Of a DNA stretch of 64,000 nt, positions 44,123 through 53,946 are shown in pieces. The notes under the pieces are model-generated. The model made no database searches. It saw only the letters and a program-made list of their open reading frames with translations, and was not told where the DNA came from. Numbering within the stretch: position 1 is the stretch's first letter; the number at the start of each line of letters is the position of its first letter. Source of the stretch: Streptomyces lunaelactis (GTDB lineage: Bacteria > Actinomycetota > Actinomycetes > Streptomycetales > Streptomycetaceae); NCBI RefSeq assembly GCF_003054555.1, contig NZ_CP026304.1, forward strand, positions 3,968,001-4,032,000. Reading direction: 5' to 3'. Made by a program: the position numbers and the translations under genes.

Positions 44123-45771
44123 GCCTCGTACAGATTGCGGGGCTGTACGCCACCGGGCGTGCCGTATGCCTCCAGCCGGGAGTTCAACGCGCCGCCGAAG
44201 TCGGGGACGTCGATCTGGTCGAACTCGCGGACCGTGCTGATGGCGACGGTCGCGCTGTACGGGGCGATGGTGTCGATCTTGACCAGGCCGGCGCGCTCGT
44301 TGGTGACGGTGACGTTCCAGTGGGTGAACCGGGCTCCGTAGAGCGGTCCCGCGGAGGCGTCGCCGCCGTGGCGGCCGTTGTTGTTCACCGTGATCTCGGT
44401 GCGGACGTTGGCGAACGGCATCCCGCGGTGCGTGTCGAACGTGCCCATCTCCATCTGGCCGCGCGACCAGACGTTGTAGCTGGACAGGCCCTCCACATTG
44501 ATGCCGTGGAGCTGGGTGTTCGCGGGGGCGGGTGTGGTGCGCTGGGCTATGCCGAAGTCCTCGATGAGGTTGTCGTGCGAGCCCTCGCGGCAGAAGTACG
44601 GGTGGTGGGAGCCGCGGCCCTCCACACGGGTACGGCGCAGGGTGCAGGCGGAGGCGGCGACCAGGCCGAAGCCGTTGTCGACGTGGCGGACGGTGATGTC
44701 GTCGGCCCAGCAGTCGTACGCGCACTGGAAGGTGACGCCGTTGTAGCCCTTGTCGAGGAGGTGCTGGGACTGCGGGGTCTCCACGGCCTCGAGGGTGAGG
44801 CCTTCGACGCCGGAGCCGGTGAGCGGGGTGGCGAGGGTGGTGATCCTCGGGTCCCATTCGGGGCGTACGTCGAGGGGCAGGGGGCGCTCCAAGGTGACGG
44901 TGTTGTTCTTGACGCGGGTGATTCGTACGGGCCACTCGTAGGGGACGTACGAGGTCAGCTTTGTCTTGTCGTCCCAGATGTACGCCTCGGGGCCGGCGCC
45001 GTCGCCCGCCATGTGCTCCAGGAGGGTGTGGTTCGCGTCGTCGGCGAGGCGGAGCAGTACGAGCTGCCCGCGGCGCAGCGCGGAGGCGTCCGCGACGGTG
45101 ACGGACCGGTCGCCGCGCTGGGCGGGCCGGACGGTGGCGAGGGTGCGCCACTCGTCGCGCCTGTTGCCGGTCCAGCCCTCGAAGGGCCAGTCCTTGGCCT
45201 TGATGGCGTCGGTCAGCTGGGCCCAACGGTCCCTGGGACAGAGCCAGATGAGCCCGCCGGCCCAGGACCAGGAGGACTTGTCGCCACCGTAGCGGCTGCC
45301 GTACGGACCGATGAGCTCGGTGAGGTTCTTGGTCGCGTACAGCTTGGTGCGGCCGCTGCCGGCGCCGCGCAGGACGACATTGCTGTGTCCGATGCGGATC
45401 AGGTCGTCGATGCGGTAGGTGCCGGCGGGGATGTGGACCGTGCCGCCGCCGCGTTCGCCTACAGCGGCGACGGCACGGTTGATGGCAGGAGCGGCATCGG
45501 CCGAGCCGTCCCGTTCGGCCCCGTAGGCAAGGACATTGGCCATCACGGGGCGGCGGGGGAAGTGTGCGGCGCCGTGGCGTTGGCCGGCTCGTCCGACGTA
45601 CGGGATCTGGGGGTGGATGTAGGGGGTGCGGCGGAACTCGGCCCAGAGGGGGGATGTTTCGGCGGCGGCGGCGGCGACGGCGGTGCCTGGGCCGACAATG
45701 CCGACTGCGGCGACGGCTGTGGCGCTGCCGAGCAGGGTGCGTCTGGTGATGGCGCGATGACCGGTGCCCAT
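44101..45771 (-). CDS. TAT-exported right-handed beta-helix (pectate-lyase-like) protein
   Basis: 556 aa. Twin-arginine signal AITRRTLLGSATAVAAVG near the N-terminus, so it is exported folded. NVLAYGAERDGSADAAPAINRAVAAV, then GGGTVHIPAGTYRIDDLIRI is the typical entry of pectate-lyase/polygalacturonase-type helices, followed by repeated coils (NVVLRGAGSG, DDITVRHVDNGFGLVAASAC). ATG at 45771 has GGAAGG in front; ATG 45786 is upstream. Probably acts on polysaccharide; the catalytic residues cannot be identified with confidence. Confidence 0.82.
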   Translation of the reverse strand: MGTGHRAITRRTLLGSATAVAAVGIVGPGTAVAAAAAETSPLWAEFRRTPYIHPQIPYVGRAGQRHGAAHFPRRPVMANVLAYGAERDGSADAAPAINRAVAAVGERGGGTVHIPAGTYRIDDLIRIGHSNVVLRGAGSGRTKLYATKNLTELIGPYGSRYGGDKSSWSWAGGLIWLCPRDRWAQLTDAIKAKDWPFEGWTGNRRDEWRTLATVRPAQRGDRSVTVADASALRRGQLVLLRLADDANHTLLEHMAGDGAGPEAYIWDDKTKLTSYVPYEWPVRITRVKNNTVTLERPLPLDVRPEWDPRITTLATPLTGSGVEGLTLEAVETPQSQHLLDKGYNGVTFQCAYDCWADDITVRHVDNGFGLVAASACTLRRTRVEGRGSHHPYFCREGSHDNLIEDFGIAQRTTPAPANTQLHGINVEGLSSYNVWSRGQMEMGTFDTHRGMPFANVRTEITVNNNGRHGGDASAGPLYGARFTHWNVTVTNERAGLVKIDTIAPYSATVAISTVREFDQIDVPDFGGALNSRLEAYGTPGGVQPRNLYEAQRELER

Positions 45772-45953
45772 GAGCCCGCCTTCCATGGATGTGAACGACG
45801 TTCAGGTGTGAGTCTGCGGCGAGCATGCCATGGGTTGCGGGGCGCGGGAAGGGTTTGTGCGGCCCCGGACCCCCCGGACGCACGTGTCCTCAATCGCCGG
45901 GTCCGGGGCGGAGCCCCGGCCAAGGGAAGGGGTGGAGTGGGGGAACCCCCGCC

Positions 45954-46448
45954 TCACCCACCACCGGTCAGATTCGTGAACGCGTCCAGGTTCCGCGTGG
46001 ACTCCCCCCGCGACACCCGCCACGCGTACTCCTTGCGGATCGCGCTCGCGAAGCCCATCTCGAGCAGCGTGTTGAACGCGCCGTCCGCCGCCTCAAGGAC
46101 CGTGCCCAGTACGCGGTCCAGCCCCTCCGGGGTGACCACCGAGAGCGGGAGGCGGCCGGCCAGATAGATGTCGCCCAGTCGGTCGATCGCGTAACTCACC
46201 CCGTACAGACGCAGATTGCGCTCCAGCAGCCAGCGGTGAACCGCGGCATCGTTCTCGTCGGGATGGCGGATGACGAAGGCGTTGACCGACAGGGAGTGCT
46301 TGCCGACCCGCAGCGAGCAGGTCGTCGACAGCTTGCGGGTGCCGGGGAGTTTCACCACGTACGAGCCGGGCTCCGGGCTCTCCCACTCCAGCTCTGCGTC
46401 CTTCAGCGTCCGCTCGATGACCTGCGCTGTCTGCCCTACGTCAGCCAT
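45954..46448 (-). CDS. YbjN-domain protein
   Basis: 164 aa: [76 protein letters not shown]. YbjN domains resemble secretion-chaperone folds; role in actinobacteria unknown. Its start overlaps the mshA stop by 8 bp, so the two are co-translated. Confidence 0.85.
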   Translation of the reverse strand: MADVGQTAQVIERTLKDAELEWESPEPGSYVVKLPGTRKLSTTCSLRVGKHSLSVNAFVIRHPDENDAAVHRWLLERNLRLYGVSYAIDRLGDIYLAGRLPLSVVTPEGLDRVLGTVLEAADGAFNTLLEMGFASAIRKEYAWRVSRGESTRNLDAFTNLTGGG

Positions 46449-47781
46449 GGTGCGAGCGTACCCGCCGGCGGTGTTCGTACATCGCCGCCGTGTAGACGTC
46501 CGCCGTCGCCGACGCCGCCGTGTCCCAGCCGAAGGACTCCGCGTGCCGGGCCGCCGCCGTACCCATCCGGGCGGCCAGGGCGGGGTCGGCCAGCAGGCGG
46601 TGCAGAGCCTGCGCGTAGTCCGCGGGGTTGTGGCCGGGGATCAGGAAACCGGTCAGTTCGTCGCGTACCGCCACGGGCAGGCCGCCGACTTCCGCCGCCA
46701 CCACCGGCGTGCCCGCCGCCTGGGCCTCGATCGCCACCAGGCCGAAGGATTCGCTGTACGAGGGCATGACCAGCGTGGACGCCGCCCGGAACCAGTCCGC
46801 GAGCAGGTCCTGGCCGACGGGCGGCTGGAAGTGGACGATGTCCGCGATGCCCAGGCGGGCGGCCAGTTTCTGCAGGCCCTCCGGCTTGGCGAGGCCGCTG
46901 CCGCTCGGGCCGCCGACGATCGGGACGAAGAGGCGGCCGCGCAGCGAGGGGTCGCGCTCAAGGAGCAGCGCGACCGCGCGGAGCAGGATGTCGGGGGCCT
47001 TCAGCGGCTGGATGCGTCCCGCGAAGAGGGGGATGAACGCGTCCTGCGGCAGCCCCAAGCGGGCCCGCGCGGCGGCGCGGCCGTCCGCGGGCCGGAAGCG
47101 CTCGAGGTTCACGCCCGGGTGGACCACCGCGACCTTGGCCGGATCGGCGTCGTAGAAGCGGACGAGCTCGTCCGCCTCCTCGCCGGTGTTGGCGATCAAC
47201 CGGTCCGCGGCACGCACGATCTGGGTCTCGCCGATGACCCGCGAGGGCGGCTCGGGCGTGTCTCCCTCGGCGAGCGCGGCGTTCTTGACCTTCGCCATGG
47301 TGTGCATGGCGTGGACGAGCGGGACGCCCCACCGCTCGGCCGCGAGCCAGCCGACATGGCCGGAGAGCCAGTAGTGCGAGTGGACGAGGTCGTAGTGGCC
47401 GGGGCGGTGTCCGGCCCAGGCCTGCATCACGCCGTGCGTGAAGGCGCACAGCTGGGCCGGGAGGTCCTCCTTCGCGAGGCCCTCGTAGGGACCCGCGTCG
47501 ACATGCCGTACGAGCACGCCGGGAGCCAGCTCCACCACCGGCGGCAGTTCGCCCGCGGTCGCCCGCGTGAAGATCTCGACCTCGATGTTGATCGCGGCGA
47601 GCCGCTTGGCGAGCTCGACGATGTAGACGTTCATGCCGCCCGCGTCGCCCGTCCCCGGCTGGTGCAGCGGGGAGGTGTGGACGCTGAGCATGGCGATCCG
47701 GCGCGGCTTGCGATGACCGCCGGGGAACCGGATACGCGGTGCCACCAGGCTGCCGCCGAGGCGGGAGACGTACTGGCTCAC
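46441..47781 (-). CDS. mshA: D-inositol-3-phosphate glycosyltransferase MshA
   Basis: 446 aa, GT4 family; makes GlcNAc-inositol-P, the first step of mycothiol synthesis. [27 protein letters not shown] is the characteristic N-terminal signature, then [38 protein letters not shown], and [23 protein letters not shown] with the EX7E motif. GTG at 47781 has GAGGAGG 9 bases upstream. Confidence 0.95.
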   Translation of the reverse strand: MSQYVSRLGGSLVAPRIRFPGGHRKPRRIAMLSVHTSPLHQPGTGDAGGMNVYIVELAKRLAAINIEVEIFTRATAGELPPVVELAPGVLVRHVDAGPYEGLAKEDLPAQLCAFTHGVMQAWAGHRPGHYDLVHSHYWLSGHVGWLAAERWGVPLVHAMHTMAKVKNAALAEGDTPEPPSRVIGETQIVRAADRLIANTGEEADELVRFYDADPAKVAVVHPGVNLERFRPADGRAAARARLGLPQDAFIPLFAGRIQPLKAPDILLRAVALLLERDPSLRGRLFVPIVGGPSGSGLAKPEGLQKLAARLGIADIVHFQPPVGQDLLADWFRAASTLVMPSYSESFGLVAIEAQAAGTPVVAAEVGGLPVAVRDELTGFLIPGHNPADYAQALHRLLADPALAARMGTAAARHAESFGWDTAASATADVYTAAMYEHRRRVRSHHG

Positions 47782-47953
47782 GACGACGGTCCTCCTCGCT
47801 GCGGGCGGCAAGCTGCGGGCACGGCAAGCTGCAGGCGTACGCAGCCCTTCGAGGCTCACAACAGCGGACTTCGCCCTTCCATTTCCGGCGGCACTCCGCT
47901 TTGCCAAATCATTACCATCCAAAGGGCGGGTCGCGAGCACATACCCTCGCTTT

Positions 47954-48736
47954 ATGACCCGTCCCGTCGGCACCGCGACCCGCGGGACGACCAACCCCAA
48001 CCGGCTGCGCCGCATGGACCGCTGGATCGCCGCCACCCACGGCCCCGCGCTGCGCCGCAGCGAGGCGCCCGTCGCCGTCGATCTCGGGTACGGGGCCGCC
48101 CCCTGGACCGCCCTGGAACTGCTGCAGCGGCTGCGCACCGCCGAGCCCCGCTGCGAGGTCGTCGGCATCGAGATCGACCCGGCCCGGGTCGCGGCCGCGA
48201 AGCCGTACGAGCGCGAGGGGCTCGCCTTCCGGCACGGCGGCTTCGAGATCCCGCTGGAGCGGCGGCCGGCGCTGATCCGGGCGGCCAATGTGCTGCGCCA
48301 GTACGACGAGGGCGAGGTCGCCGCCGTCTGGGCGCGGCTCCGGGCGCGCCTCGCGCCCGGCGGGCTGCTGGTCGAGGGCACCTGCGACGAGATCGGGCGG
48401 CGGCACGTGTGGGTCGCGCTCGGCCCGGAGGGTCCGCGCACGGTCACCTTCGCGACCCGCCTGGGCTCTCTGGAGCGACCGTCGGACCTCGCCGAACGGC
48501 TGCCGAAGGCGCTGATCCACCGCAATGTGCCGGGCGAGCCGGTGCACGCGTTCCTGCGGGACTTCGACCGGGCGTGGGCGGCGGCCGCTCCGTACGCCTC
48601 GCTGGGCGCCCGGCAGCGCTGGATCAGAGCCGTACGGGACGTGGCGGGCGACTGGCCGGTGGTGGACGACCGGCGGCGGTGGCGACAGGGAGAAGTCACG
48701 GTGAACTGGGCGGCGCTCGCACCCACTTCCATGTGA
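47954..48736 (+). CDS. Class I SAM-dependent methyltransferase
   Basis: 260 aa. SAM motif I as [21 protein letters not shown], then [17 protein letters not shown] (acidic ribose contact) and [19 protein letters not shown]. Divergent from mshA, an arrangement conserved in Streptomyces. Substrate unknown. Confidence 0.85.
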   Translation: MTRPVGTATRGTTNPNRLRRMDRWIAATHGPALRRSEAPVAVDLGYGAAPWTALELLQRLRTAEPRCEVVGIEIDPARVAAAKPYEREGLAFRHGGFEIPLERRPALIRAANVLRQYDEGEVAAVWARLRARLAPGGLLVEGTCDEIGRRHVWVALGPEGPRTVTFATRLGSLERPSDLAERLPKALIHRNVPGEPVHAFLRDFDRAWAAAAPYASLGARQRWIRAVRDVAGDWPVVDDRRRWRQGEVTVNWAALAPTSM

Positions 48737-48910
48737 ACAGGTGCGAACGAGGGAACGCAGGGAGCGCGTTGTTCGTCCCTGACGGGTGGAAGTGATCCAC
48801 CGTTCGGCAGTCATCTGCCGACTGGCTCTGTCACTTTTGCGGACGTCGTGGCACGATCGCGACGGCGCCCCAAGTTACTGACGGTAAATCACATTCACGG
48901 AGGGGGAGTC

Positions 48911-49981
48911 GTGAACCGACGCCGCTGTGCCACTGCCGCGATCACTCTGGTCTGCGCACTGACCGTGCTGGCGTCACCCGGCCAGGCCTTCGCGGCCCCC
49001 GAGCCGCCCCCTTCCGCGGGTGCGGGTACCGGTGCCGGTGGCCCCAAGAAGTCGCTGGAGCAGGTGCGTCTGGAAATCGACGCTCTCTACCGCAAGGCCG
49101 GCGCCGCGACCGACGCGTACAACCTCGCCGAGGAGCAGGCCGACAAGCAGTCGGCCGAGATCGTCAGACTGGCGCAGGAGACGGTCGAAGGACAGGCCCG
49201 GATCGACCGGCTCAAGGACCAGGCGGGCGCCGCCGCCCGCGCGCAGTACCGCGGCGGCGGCCTGCCGCCCGAGGCGCAGCTGGTGCTCACCGACGATCCG
49301 CAGCTCTTCCTGGACGGCGCGGGCCGTATCCAGCAGGGCCACAAGGCCACCAAGGACCTCCTCGGCGAACTGGCCAGGACACAGGCCGACTTGGCGGCGT
49401 ACACCAAGGACGCGAGCGCCCAGTGGCGGAAGCTCGAGGCGAACCGCGTCAAGCAGGCGGCGGCGAAGAAGGAGATCAACACCCAGCTCGCCGCGGCCAA
49501 GAAGCTGGAGGACAAGCTCCAGAAGGAGGAGCTGGCACGGCTTCTCCAGCTGGAGCAGCAGGCGGAGTACAAGGCGCAGACGGCCTGGCTGAGTTCGGGC
49601 GCACTGAAGGACATCAGCCGCAGCGCGGGCCCGCAGGGCAAGAAGGCGCTCCAGTTCGCGACGGCGCAGATCGGCAAGCCGTACGTATGGGGGGCGGAAG
49701 GCCCTGGGTCGTACGACTGCTCGGGGCTGACGTCGAAGGCGTGGTCGGCGGCGGGGAAGGGCATCCCGCGCACCTCGCAGGAGCAGTGGCGGCTGCTGCC
49801 GCGGATCGAGATCAAGGACATGCGGCCCGGCGACCTGATCATCTACCACGCCGACGCGAGCCATGTGGGGATGTACATCGGCGACGGCGCGATCGTGCAC
49901 GCGCCGCGCCCTGGGCGGAATGTGACGATTGCGGGCGCGGGTTCGATGGCCATTCTCGGAGTCGTACGCCCCGACAAGTGA
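48911..49981 (+). CDS. NlpC/P60 cell-wall endopeptidase with coiled-coil domain
   Basis: 356 aa. Signal peptide ending in GQAFAAPE, a long coiled coil (about 50-245: QVRLEIDALYRKAGAATDAY, NTQLAAAKKLEDKLQKEELA) and a C-terminal NlpC/P60 domain: ALQFATAQIGKPYVWGAEGP, catalytic Cys in YDCSGLTSKAW, catalytic His in ASHVGMYIGDG and third polar residue region IVHAPRPG. RipA-like peptidoglycan hydrolase, exported. GTG at 48911 is preceded by GGAGGGGGA. Confidence 0.92.
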   Translation: MNRRRCATAAITLVCALTVLASPGQAFAAPEPPPSAGAGTGAGGPKKSLEQVRLEIDALYRKAGAATDAYNLAEEQADKQSAEIVRLAQETVEGQARIDRLKDQAGAAARAQYRGGGLPPEAQLVLTDDPQLFLDGAGRIQQGHKATKDLLGELARTQADLAAYTKDASAQWRKLEANRVKQAAAKKEINTQLAAAKKLEDKLQKEELARLLQLEQQAEYKAQTAWLSSGALKDISRSAGPQGKKALQFATAQIGKPYVWGAEGPGSYDCSGLTSKAWSAAGKGIPRTSQEQWRLLPRIEIKDMRPGDLIIYHADASHVGMYIGDGAIVHAPRPGRNVTIAGAGSMAILGVVRPDK

Positions 49982-50183
49982 AGGAATATGACCACGGGGT
50001 GACGGGTGCGTGATGTTCGTCATGGCTCGCTGAGCAAGTACCTCCCCATGCGCGGCATATGACAGTGGCTCTTTGACTCACGGCATTCCGCTCCGGCGTC
50101 CGGTACCGCTATGGTCCCCGTCGGGTGGAGCGTCGATCGTCGCTCCACCGCGCCCTCGGGGGGAGGGAAGGAGCCAGGAGACG

Positions 50184-51503
50184 ATGCCCGTACCCGTACC
50201 GCGCCAGAGGGGGGTCCCCCTCGCGGAGACCCACCGTGGGAGCGCCGGCGCCAGTGCGACGAGCACCGGCAGCAGCTCCACCGGCGGGAGCTCCACCGCA
50301 AGCACCGCCGGCGGCAGCTCCGCCGGCGGCGACCTCACGCTTCTGGTGATCGAGGACGACCCGGCGGGCACCTTCACCGTCCCCGAGCTGCTCGACGCGG
50401 CCGGCACCCGGGTCCGTATCCGCAGTGCCCGCAATCTGACCGAGGCGGAGCGGCTGCTCACGGACGACGTCCACTGCATCCTCGTCGACCTCGCCCTGCC
50501 GAGTGCCGCGGGCCAGGACACGCTCGGCCCGCTCAGGCACGTCCTGCGGCTCGCGCCACGCCACGCGGTGCTCGCCCTGACCACTTCGGGCGACGCGGAG
50601 CGCGCGGCCGAGGCCGTACGCGTGGGGGCACAGGACCATCTCTTCCGCGACGAGCTCGACAGCCGGCTGCTGAGCCGCGCCGTCCGCTACGCCGTCGAGC
50701 GCAAGCGCGCGGACGCGGCCCAGGTGAAACTGGCCGAGTCGAGGCTGCGTGCCCAGGAGAACGCCCGCCTTGAGCGCGGCCTGCTGCCCACTCCCCTGCT
50801 CCAGGGCTCGGATCTGCGCTTCGCCGCCCGCTACCGGCCGGGACGCTCGCGGGCACTGCTCGGCGGCGACTTCTACGACACGGTCCGCACCCCGGACGGC
50901 ACGGTCCACGCGATGATCGGCGACGTCTGCGGACACGGCCCGGACGAGGCGGCGCTCGGCGTCGAGCTGCGTATCGCCTGGCGGGCCCTGACCTTCGCGG
51001 GCCTGTGCGGGGACGAGTTGCTCTCCACGATGCAGCAGGTGCTGGAGCACGAGCGGGAGAGCGAGGAGATCTTCGCGACGCTCTGCGCGGTCGACATCGC
51101 ACCGGACGGGCGGCGGGCGGGCCTGTACCTGGCGGGCCACCCCGCGCCGCTGATCGCCCGGCAGGGGCGGGCGGCGCACTTGCTCCCGTACGAGGACGGC
51201 GGCCCGGCACTCGGCCTGCTGCCGCGGGCCCGCTGGCCGCGCCGCCAGGTGGAGCTGGGCGGGGCGTGGAGCCTGATGATGTACACGGACGGGCTGATCG
51301 AGGGACGGCAGGGGCCGGACACGAAGCAGCGCCTGGGCCAGGACGGGATGGTCGAGATGATCAACCGGCAGCTGGCGGCGGGACTCGAGGGCGAGTCGCT
51401 GCTGGAGGCGGCGGTCTCGGAGGTGCGCGATCTGAACGGCGGGGAGCTGACGGACGATGTGGCCGTGCTGCTGCTGAGCAGAAACGGTACGCCGCGGAGG
51501 TAG
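50184..51503 (+). CDS. Response regulator-PP2C phosphatase (RsbU/RsrU type)
   Basis: 439 aa. A Ser/Gly-rich N-terminal 45 residues, then a receiver domain (LLVIEDDPAGTF, phospho-Asp in CILVDLALPSAAG) and a PPM/SpoIIE phosphatase domain: LLGGDFYDTVRTPDG, MIGDVCGHGPDEAALG, LYLAGHPAPL, LMMYTDGLIEGRQG, LTDDVAVLLL, all metal-binding Asp present. Such enzymes dephosphorylate anti-anti-sigma factors to release alternative sigma factors. GGAG precedes the ATG. No kinase or sigma gene adjacent. Confidence 0.9.
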   Translation: MPVPVPRQRGVPLAETHRGSAGASATSTGSSSTGGSSTASTAGGSSAGGDLTLLVIEDDPAGTFTVPELLDAAGTRVRIRSARNLTEAERLLTDDVHCILVDLALPSAAGQDTLGPLRHVLRLAPRHAVLALTTSGDAERAAEAVRVGAQDHLFRDELDSRLLSRAVRYAVERKRADAAQVKLAESRLRAQENARLERGLLPTPLLQGSDLRFAARYRPGRSRALLGGDFYDTVRTPDGTVHAMIGDVCGHGPDEAALGVELRIAWRALTFAGLCGDELLSTMQQVLEHERESEEIFATLCAVDIAPDGRRAGLYLAGHPAPLIARQGRAAHLLPYEDGGPALGLLPRARWPRRQVELGGAWSLMMYTDGLIEGRQGPDTKQRLGQDGMVEMINRQLAAGLEGESLLEAAVSEVRDLNGGELTDDVAVLLLSRNGTPRR

Positions 51504-51563
51504 GGCCCGTTCGCTCTACGGGTCGTGGCGCACTCGCCGGCCCGCTGCCGCCACTGTCCCCCG

Positions 51564-51905
51564 TTACCGCCCGCCGTTGTACGGGCCGTACGGGCCGTCG
51601 CTGCTCGATCCGCCGCGGCCACCACGGCCGCCGCCGGAGACCTGCTTGAGAGCGGGCCGCACGTCCACGAAGAAGACGATGGTCGCGATCAGTCCGGCGA
51701 TCGACAGGAACAGCACGGACACGAAGAGGTTCAGCGCGACCGTGATGCCGAGGATGATCAGCCAGAAGGACTTCTTCTGCTTGTCGGCGGCGCGGTAGGC
51801 GTCCTCGCGGGCCATGGCCGCCATGATCAGCGCGGTCACGGAGCTGACGACGAAGACCAGGTTCAGCACCAGCCAGAGGCCGAAGTCGAATCCCGCACGC
51901 AACAT
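51564..51905 (-). CDS. DUF2516 family membrane protein
   Basis: 113 aa with two or three membrane helices (FGLWLVLNLVFVVSSVTALI, SFWLIILGITVALNLFVSVL, GLIATIVFFVDVRPAL) and a Gly/Ser-rich tail. A conserved small actinobacterial family of unknown function. ATG 51905 selected. Follows the HbhA-like gene in the same direction. Confidence 0.85.
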   Translation of the reverse strand: MLRAGFDFGLWLVLNLVFVVSSVTALIMAAMAREDAYRAADKQKKSFWLIILGITVALNLFVSVLFLSIAGLIATIVFFVDVRPALKQVSGGGRGGRGGSSSDGPYGPYNGGR

Positions 51906-52028
51906 GCTGAGCACCGCCTCATGAGTGGTTGTGTAGCGCCTCGCGGCCAAAGTACCGGGAGAACGAGCCGGACACCCCAAAAGGTGCCCGGCCCGTCTTC
52001 CCGGTACGCGTCACCGCTGTAACCGTTG

Positions 52029-52625
52029 TTACTTGGCGGACGACGGGCTGCTCTTCTTCGCCGTCACCTTGCGCGCGGGGCCCTTACGGGCGGCGGGCGG
52101 AGCGGGCTTCCTGGCCTCGTCCTTCGCCTCGGGCGCCTCGGTCGTCACGTCGGCCCTGGGCGCCGGCTCGGCGTTCGGCTCGACGGCGACGGCGATCTCG
52201 GCGATCTCCTCGGCCGCCTCGCCGCGCCACGCCTTCACGACGTGCTCGCCCTGCTCCGCGACCTTCTCGTACGTCTCACGGGCCTTGACCGCGTACTCGG
52301 CGGCCACGCCGACACCACGCAGCGCCAGGTCCTGAGCGGTCTCGCCGAACTTCTTCAGATCGGTGTCGAAGGTCTCGAGCACCTCGGTGACCTTGGCCTG
52401 CACGGTGGCCTGGGCCTCCTTGGCCTGGGTGGTCACCTTCTCCTGCACGGCCTTGGGGTCGGTGTTGCGCACGGCGTCGATACGGCTCGGGGCCTCTGCC
52501 TTGAGCTGCTCGATCAGCGCGGGGACCTTCTTGGCCTGCTGAACGGCGAGGTCGGCGGTGCCGGCGGCGAAGTAGAGGGGGGTCGGGTCGGTGAGGGTCT
52601 TACGCAGGTCATCGGTGATGGCCAT
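52029..52625 (-). CDS. HbhA-like protein with Lys/Ala/Pro-rich tail
   Basis: 198 aa. N-terminal DDLRKTLTDPTPLYFAAGTADL, a long amphipathic helix region (VQEKVTTQAKEAQATVQAKV, YEKVAEQGEHVVKAWRGEAAEE) and a basic low-complexity end (ARKGPARKVTAKKSSPSSAK). Resembles mycobacterial heparin-binding haemagglutinin, which has the same layout and the same XRE neighbour. Probably membrane- or surface-associated here. Likely co-transcribed with the upstream XRE gene (25-bp gap). Confidence 0.8.
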   Translation of the reverse strand: MAITDDLRKTLTDPTPLYFAAGTADLAVQQAKKVPALIEQLKAEAPSRIDAVRNTDPKAVQEKVTTQAKEAQATVQAKVTEVLETFDTDLKKFGETAQDLALRGVGVAAEYAVKARETYEKVAEQGEHVVKAWRGEAAEEIAEIAVAVEPNAEPAPRADVTTEAPEAKDEARKPAPPAARKGPARKVTAKKSSPSSAK

Positions 52626-52650
52626 GACTGTGGTCCTCCCGGATCGCAGA

Positions 52651-53130
52651 TCAGTTTGAGGGTTGGTCGGCATCATTGCCCCCAGAGCCTTCGGCCTGGG
52701 AGGTGCCCCCATCCGTGCGGGGGCCTTCAGCGGCGGTGTCCATCATGTCCGTTGCATCCGCGTTTTCCGTACTGCCGGAGACCTCGAACCCGTTCTCCTT
52801 GCGGAACGAGTCGTAGATCTGCAGCAGCACCTGCTTCTGCCGCTCATTGATCGAGGGGTCGGCGAGGACGACGGCACGCGTCTCCAGCTCCCCGCGCTCC
52901 TTCTCATCGAGAATCCCGGCCCGTACGTACAGCGTCTCGGCGGAAATCCGCAGCGCCTTGGCGACTTGCTGCAGAACTTCCGCGCTCGGCTTGCGCAGGC
53001 CGCGCTCGATCTGGCTCAGATACGGATTGGACACCCCGGCGGCGTCGGCGAGCTGCCGCAGCGAGAGCTGCGCACTGCGCCGCTGCTCGCGGAGGTACTC
53101 GCCGAGATTGCCGACGTTGAGTGATGCCAT
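52651..53130 (-). CDS. XRE-family helix-turn-helix regulator
   Basis: 159 aa. HTH at the N-terminus: LREQRRSAQLSLRQLADAAG, VSNPYLSQIERGLRKPSAEV, LQQVAKALRISAETLYVRAG. The C-terminal 60 residues are acidic and disordered. Like mycobacterial regulators next to hbhA. A perfect palindrome lies 28 bp upstream and is probably its own operator. Confidence 0.9.
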   Translation of the reverse strand: MASLNVGNLGEYLREQRRSAQLSLRQLADAAGVSNPYLSQIERGLRKPSAEVLQQVAKALRISAETLYVRAGILDEKERGELETRAVVLADPSINERQKQVLLQIYDSFRKENGFEVSGSTENADATDMMDTAAEGPRTDGGTSQAEGSGGNDADQPSN

Positions 53131-53157
53131 GTCCCGATGCTGCACCATCAGTGCTAA

Positions 53158-53185
53158 CTATTGCAAGCGCATGCTTGCAATAGTG
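53158..53185. promoter_or_regulatory. 28-bp palindrome upstream of the XRE gene
   Basis: Arms ACTATTGCAAGC and GCTTGCAATAGT are perfectly complementary around GCAT, 28 bp from the start codon. Candidate operator for the XRE regulator. The first Tn7-like junction lies 31 bp further on. Confidence 0.75.
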
Positions 53186-53238
53186 CGCCACGCAACACGC
53201 GAGTGATTCGGGTGCCTGATGTCCCGTCTGTCCTTTCC

Positions 53239-53313
53239 CAGTAGAACTGAGCGAGACCCGGTGGAAGTGACCAGCGATCTGACTGATTCCCGGCCGAACT
53301 GATCAGCCGAGAC
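53239..53313 (+). repeat. Left-end repeats of element A
   Basis: Three degenerate copies with (A/T)(A/T)CTG cores: AGTAGAACTGAGCG, CAGCGATCTGACTG and GCCGAACTGATCAG. The cores start 32 and then 20 bp apart, the same phasing as the clearer array at 60083-60245. Confidence 0.4.
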
Positions 53314-53793
53314 GGTCGGCTCTTGAGCGTTGATCACTCCGCTGACAGTGCCAGTGGCATGCGGCAGGATGCGGACGCATGACTCTCTCTCCTCTCGCAT
53401 TGCCATGCCGGTCCGGTCCGTGGCCGCACAGGATGCGTCCGGTCCGCTGTATGCGACCAGCTACGGGGCAAGCCCGCTGGAGACGATCGTGACGATGATG
53501 GACTCCGGGGGCTCGGCACCCTTTGGGTCGCGTACCCGCATCAGGGCAGCCGGACTTTGGAGGGCGTCCTCCCCGACGGATCCACACACCGAACTGTCGT
53601 CCCGGAGCGCGAGGCCGGCGAGGAGCTCAGCGCGTTCGTCCTGCTCGACAACGGGTTCTGCATCGCGCGGGTCGTCGATCACCGCGAAATGATCGACCAG
53701 ATCCACGACCGTCGTGTCCAGGGCCAGGTCATCGCCCTGACCACCGTCAGAACCGTCATCGCCGGCCGACAACGATCCGCACCCGGCCTGCAC

Positions 53794-53946
53794 GGCGACG
53801 AGCGGATGGCCGCCCTCGAAGCGGAGTGCGAGCGCCTCGTCGGTCTCGGCGCCACCCGCTTGCGCCGCGACGAGCCGGCGCCTCCTACCAGCGCGGGCTA
53901 CATCGTGATGGCCGATCCGGAGGGAAACGAGTTCTGCTTGGACTGA
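53794..53946 (+). pseudogene. C-terminal scrap of a VOC/glyoxalase-like protein
   Basis: Encodes DERMAALEAECERLVGLGAT and, at the end, IVMADPEGNEFCLD, the standard last strand of VOC-family proteins. It closely parallels the intact VOC gene at 60333. The open frame upstream (from 53557) encodes unrelated residues, so only the tail is left. Confidence 0.7.

Noticed and set aside
48737..48910. Possible c-di-AMP (ydaO) riboswitch before the NlpC/P60 gene
   Set aside because: Such riboswitches precede some streptomycete wall-hydrolase genes, but the conserved core sequences were not found here.
53557..53793. Open frame upstream of the VOC scrap (EELSAFVLLDNGFCIARVVD)
   Set aside because: Not related to the VOC fold that follows and not recognised; treated as debris joined by chance.
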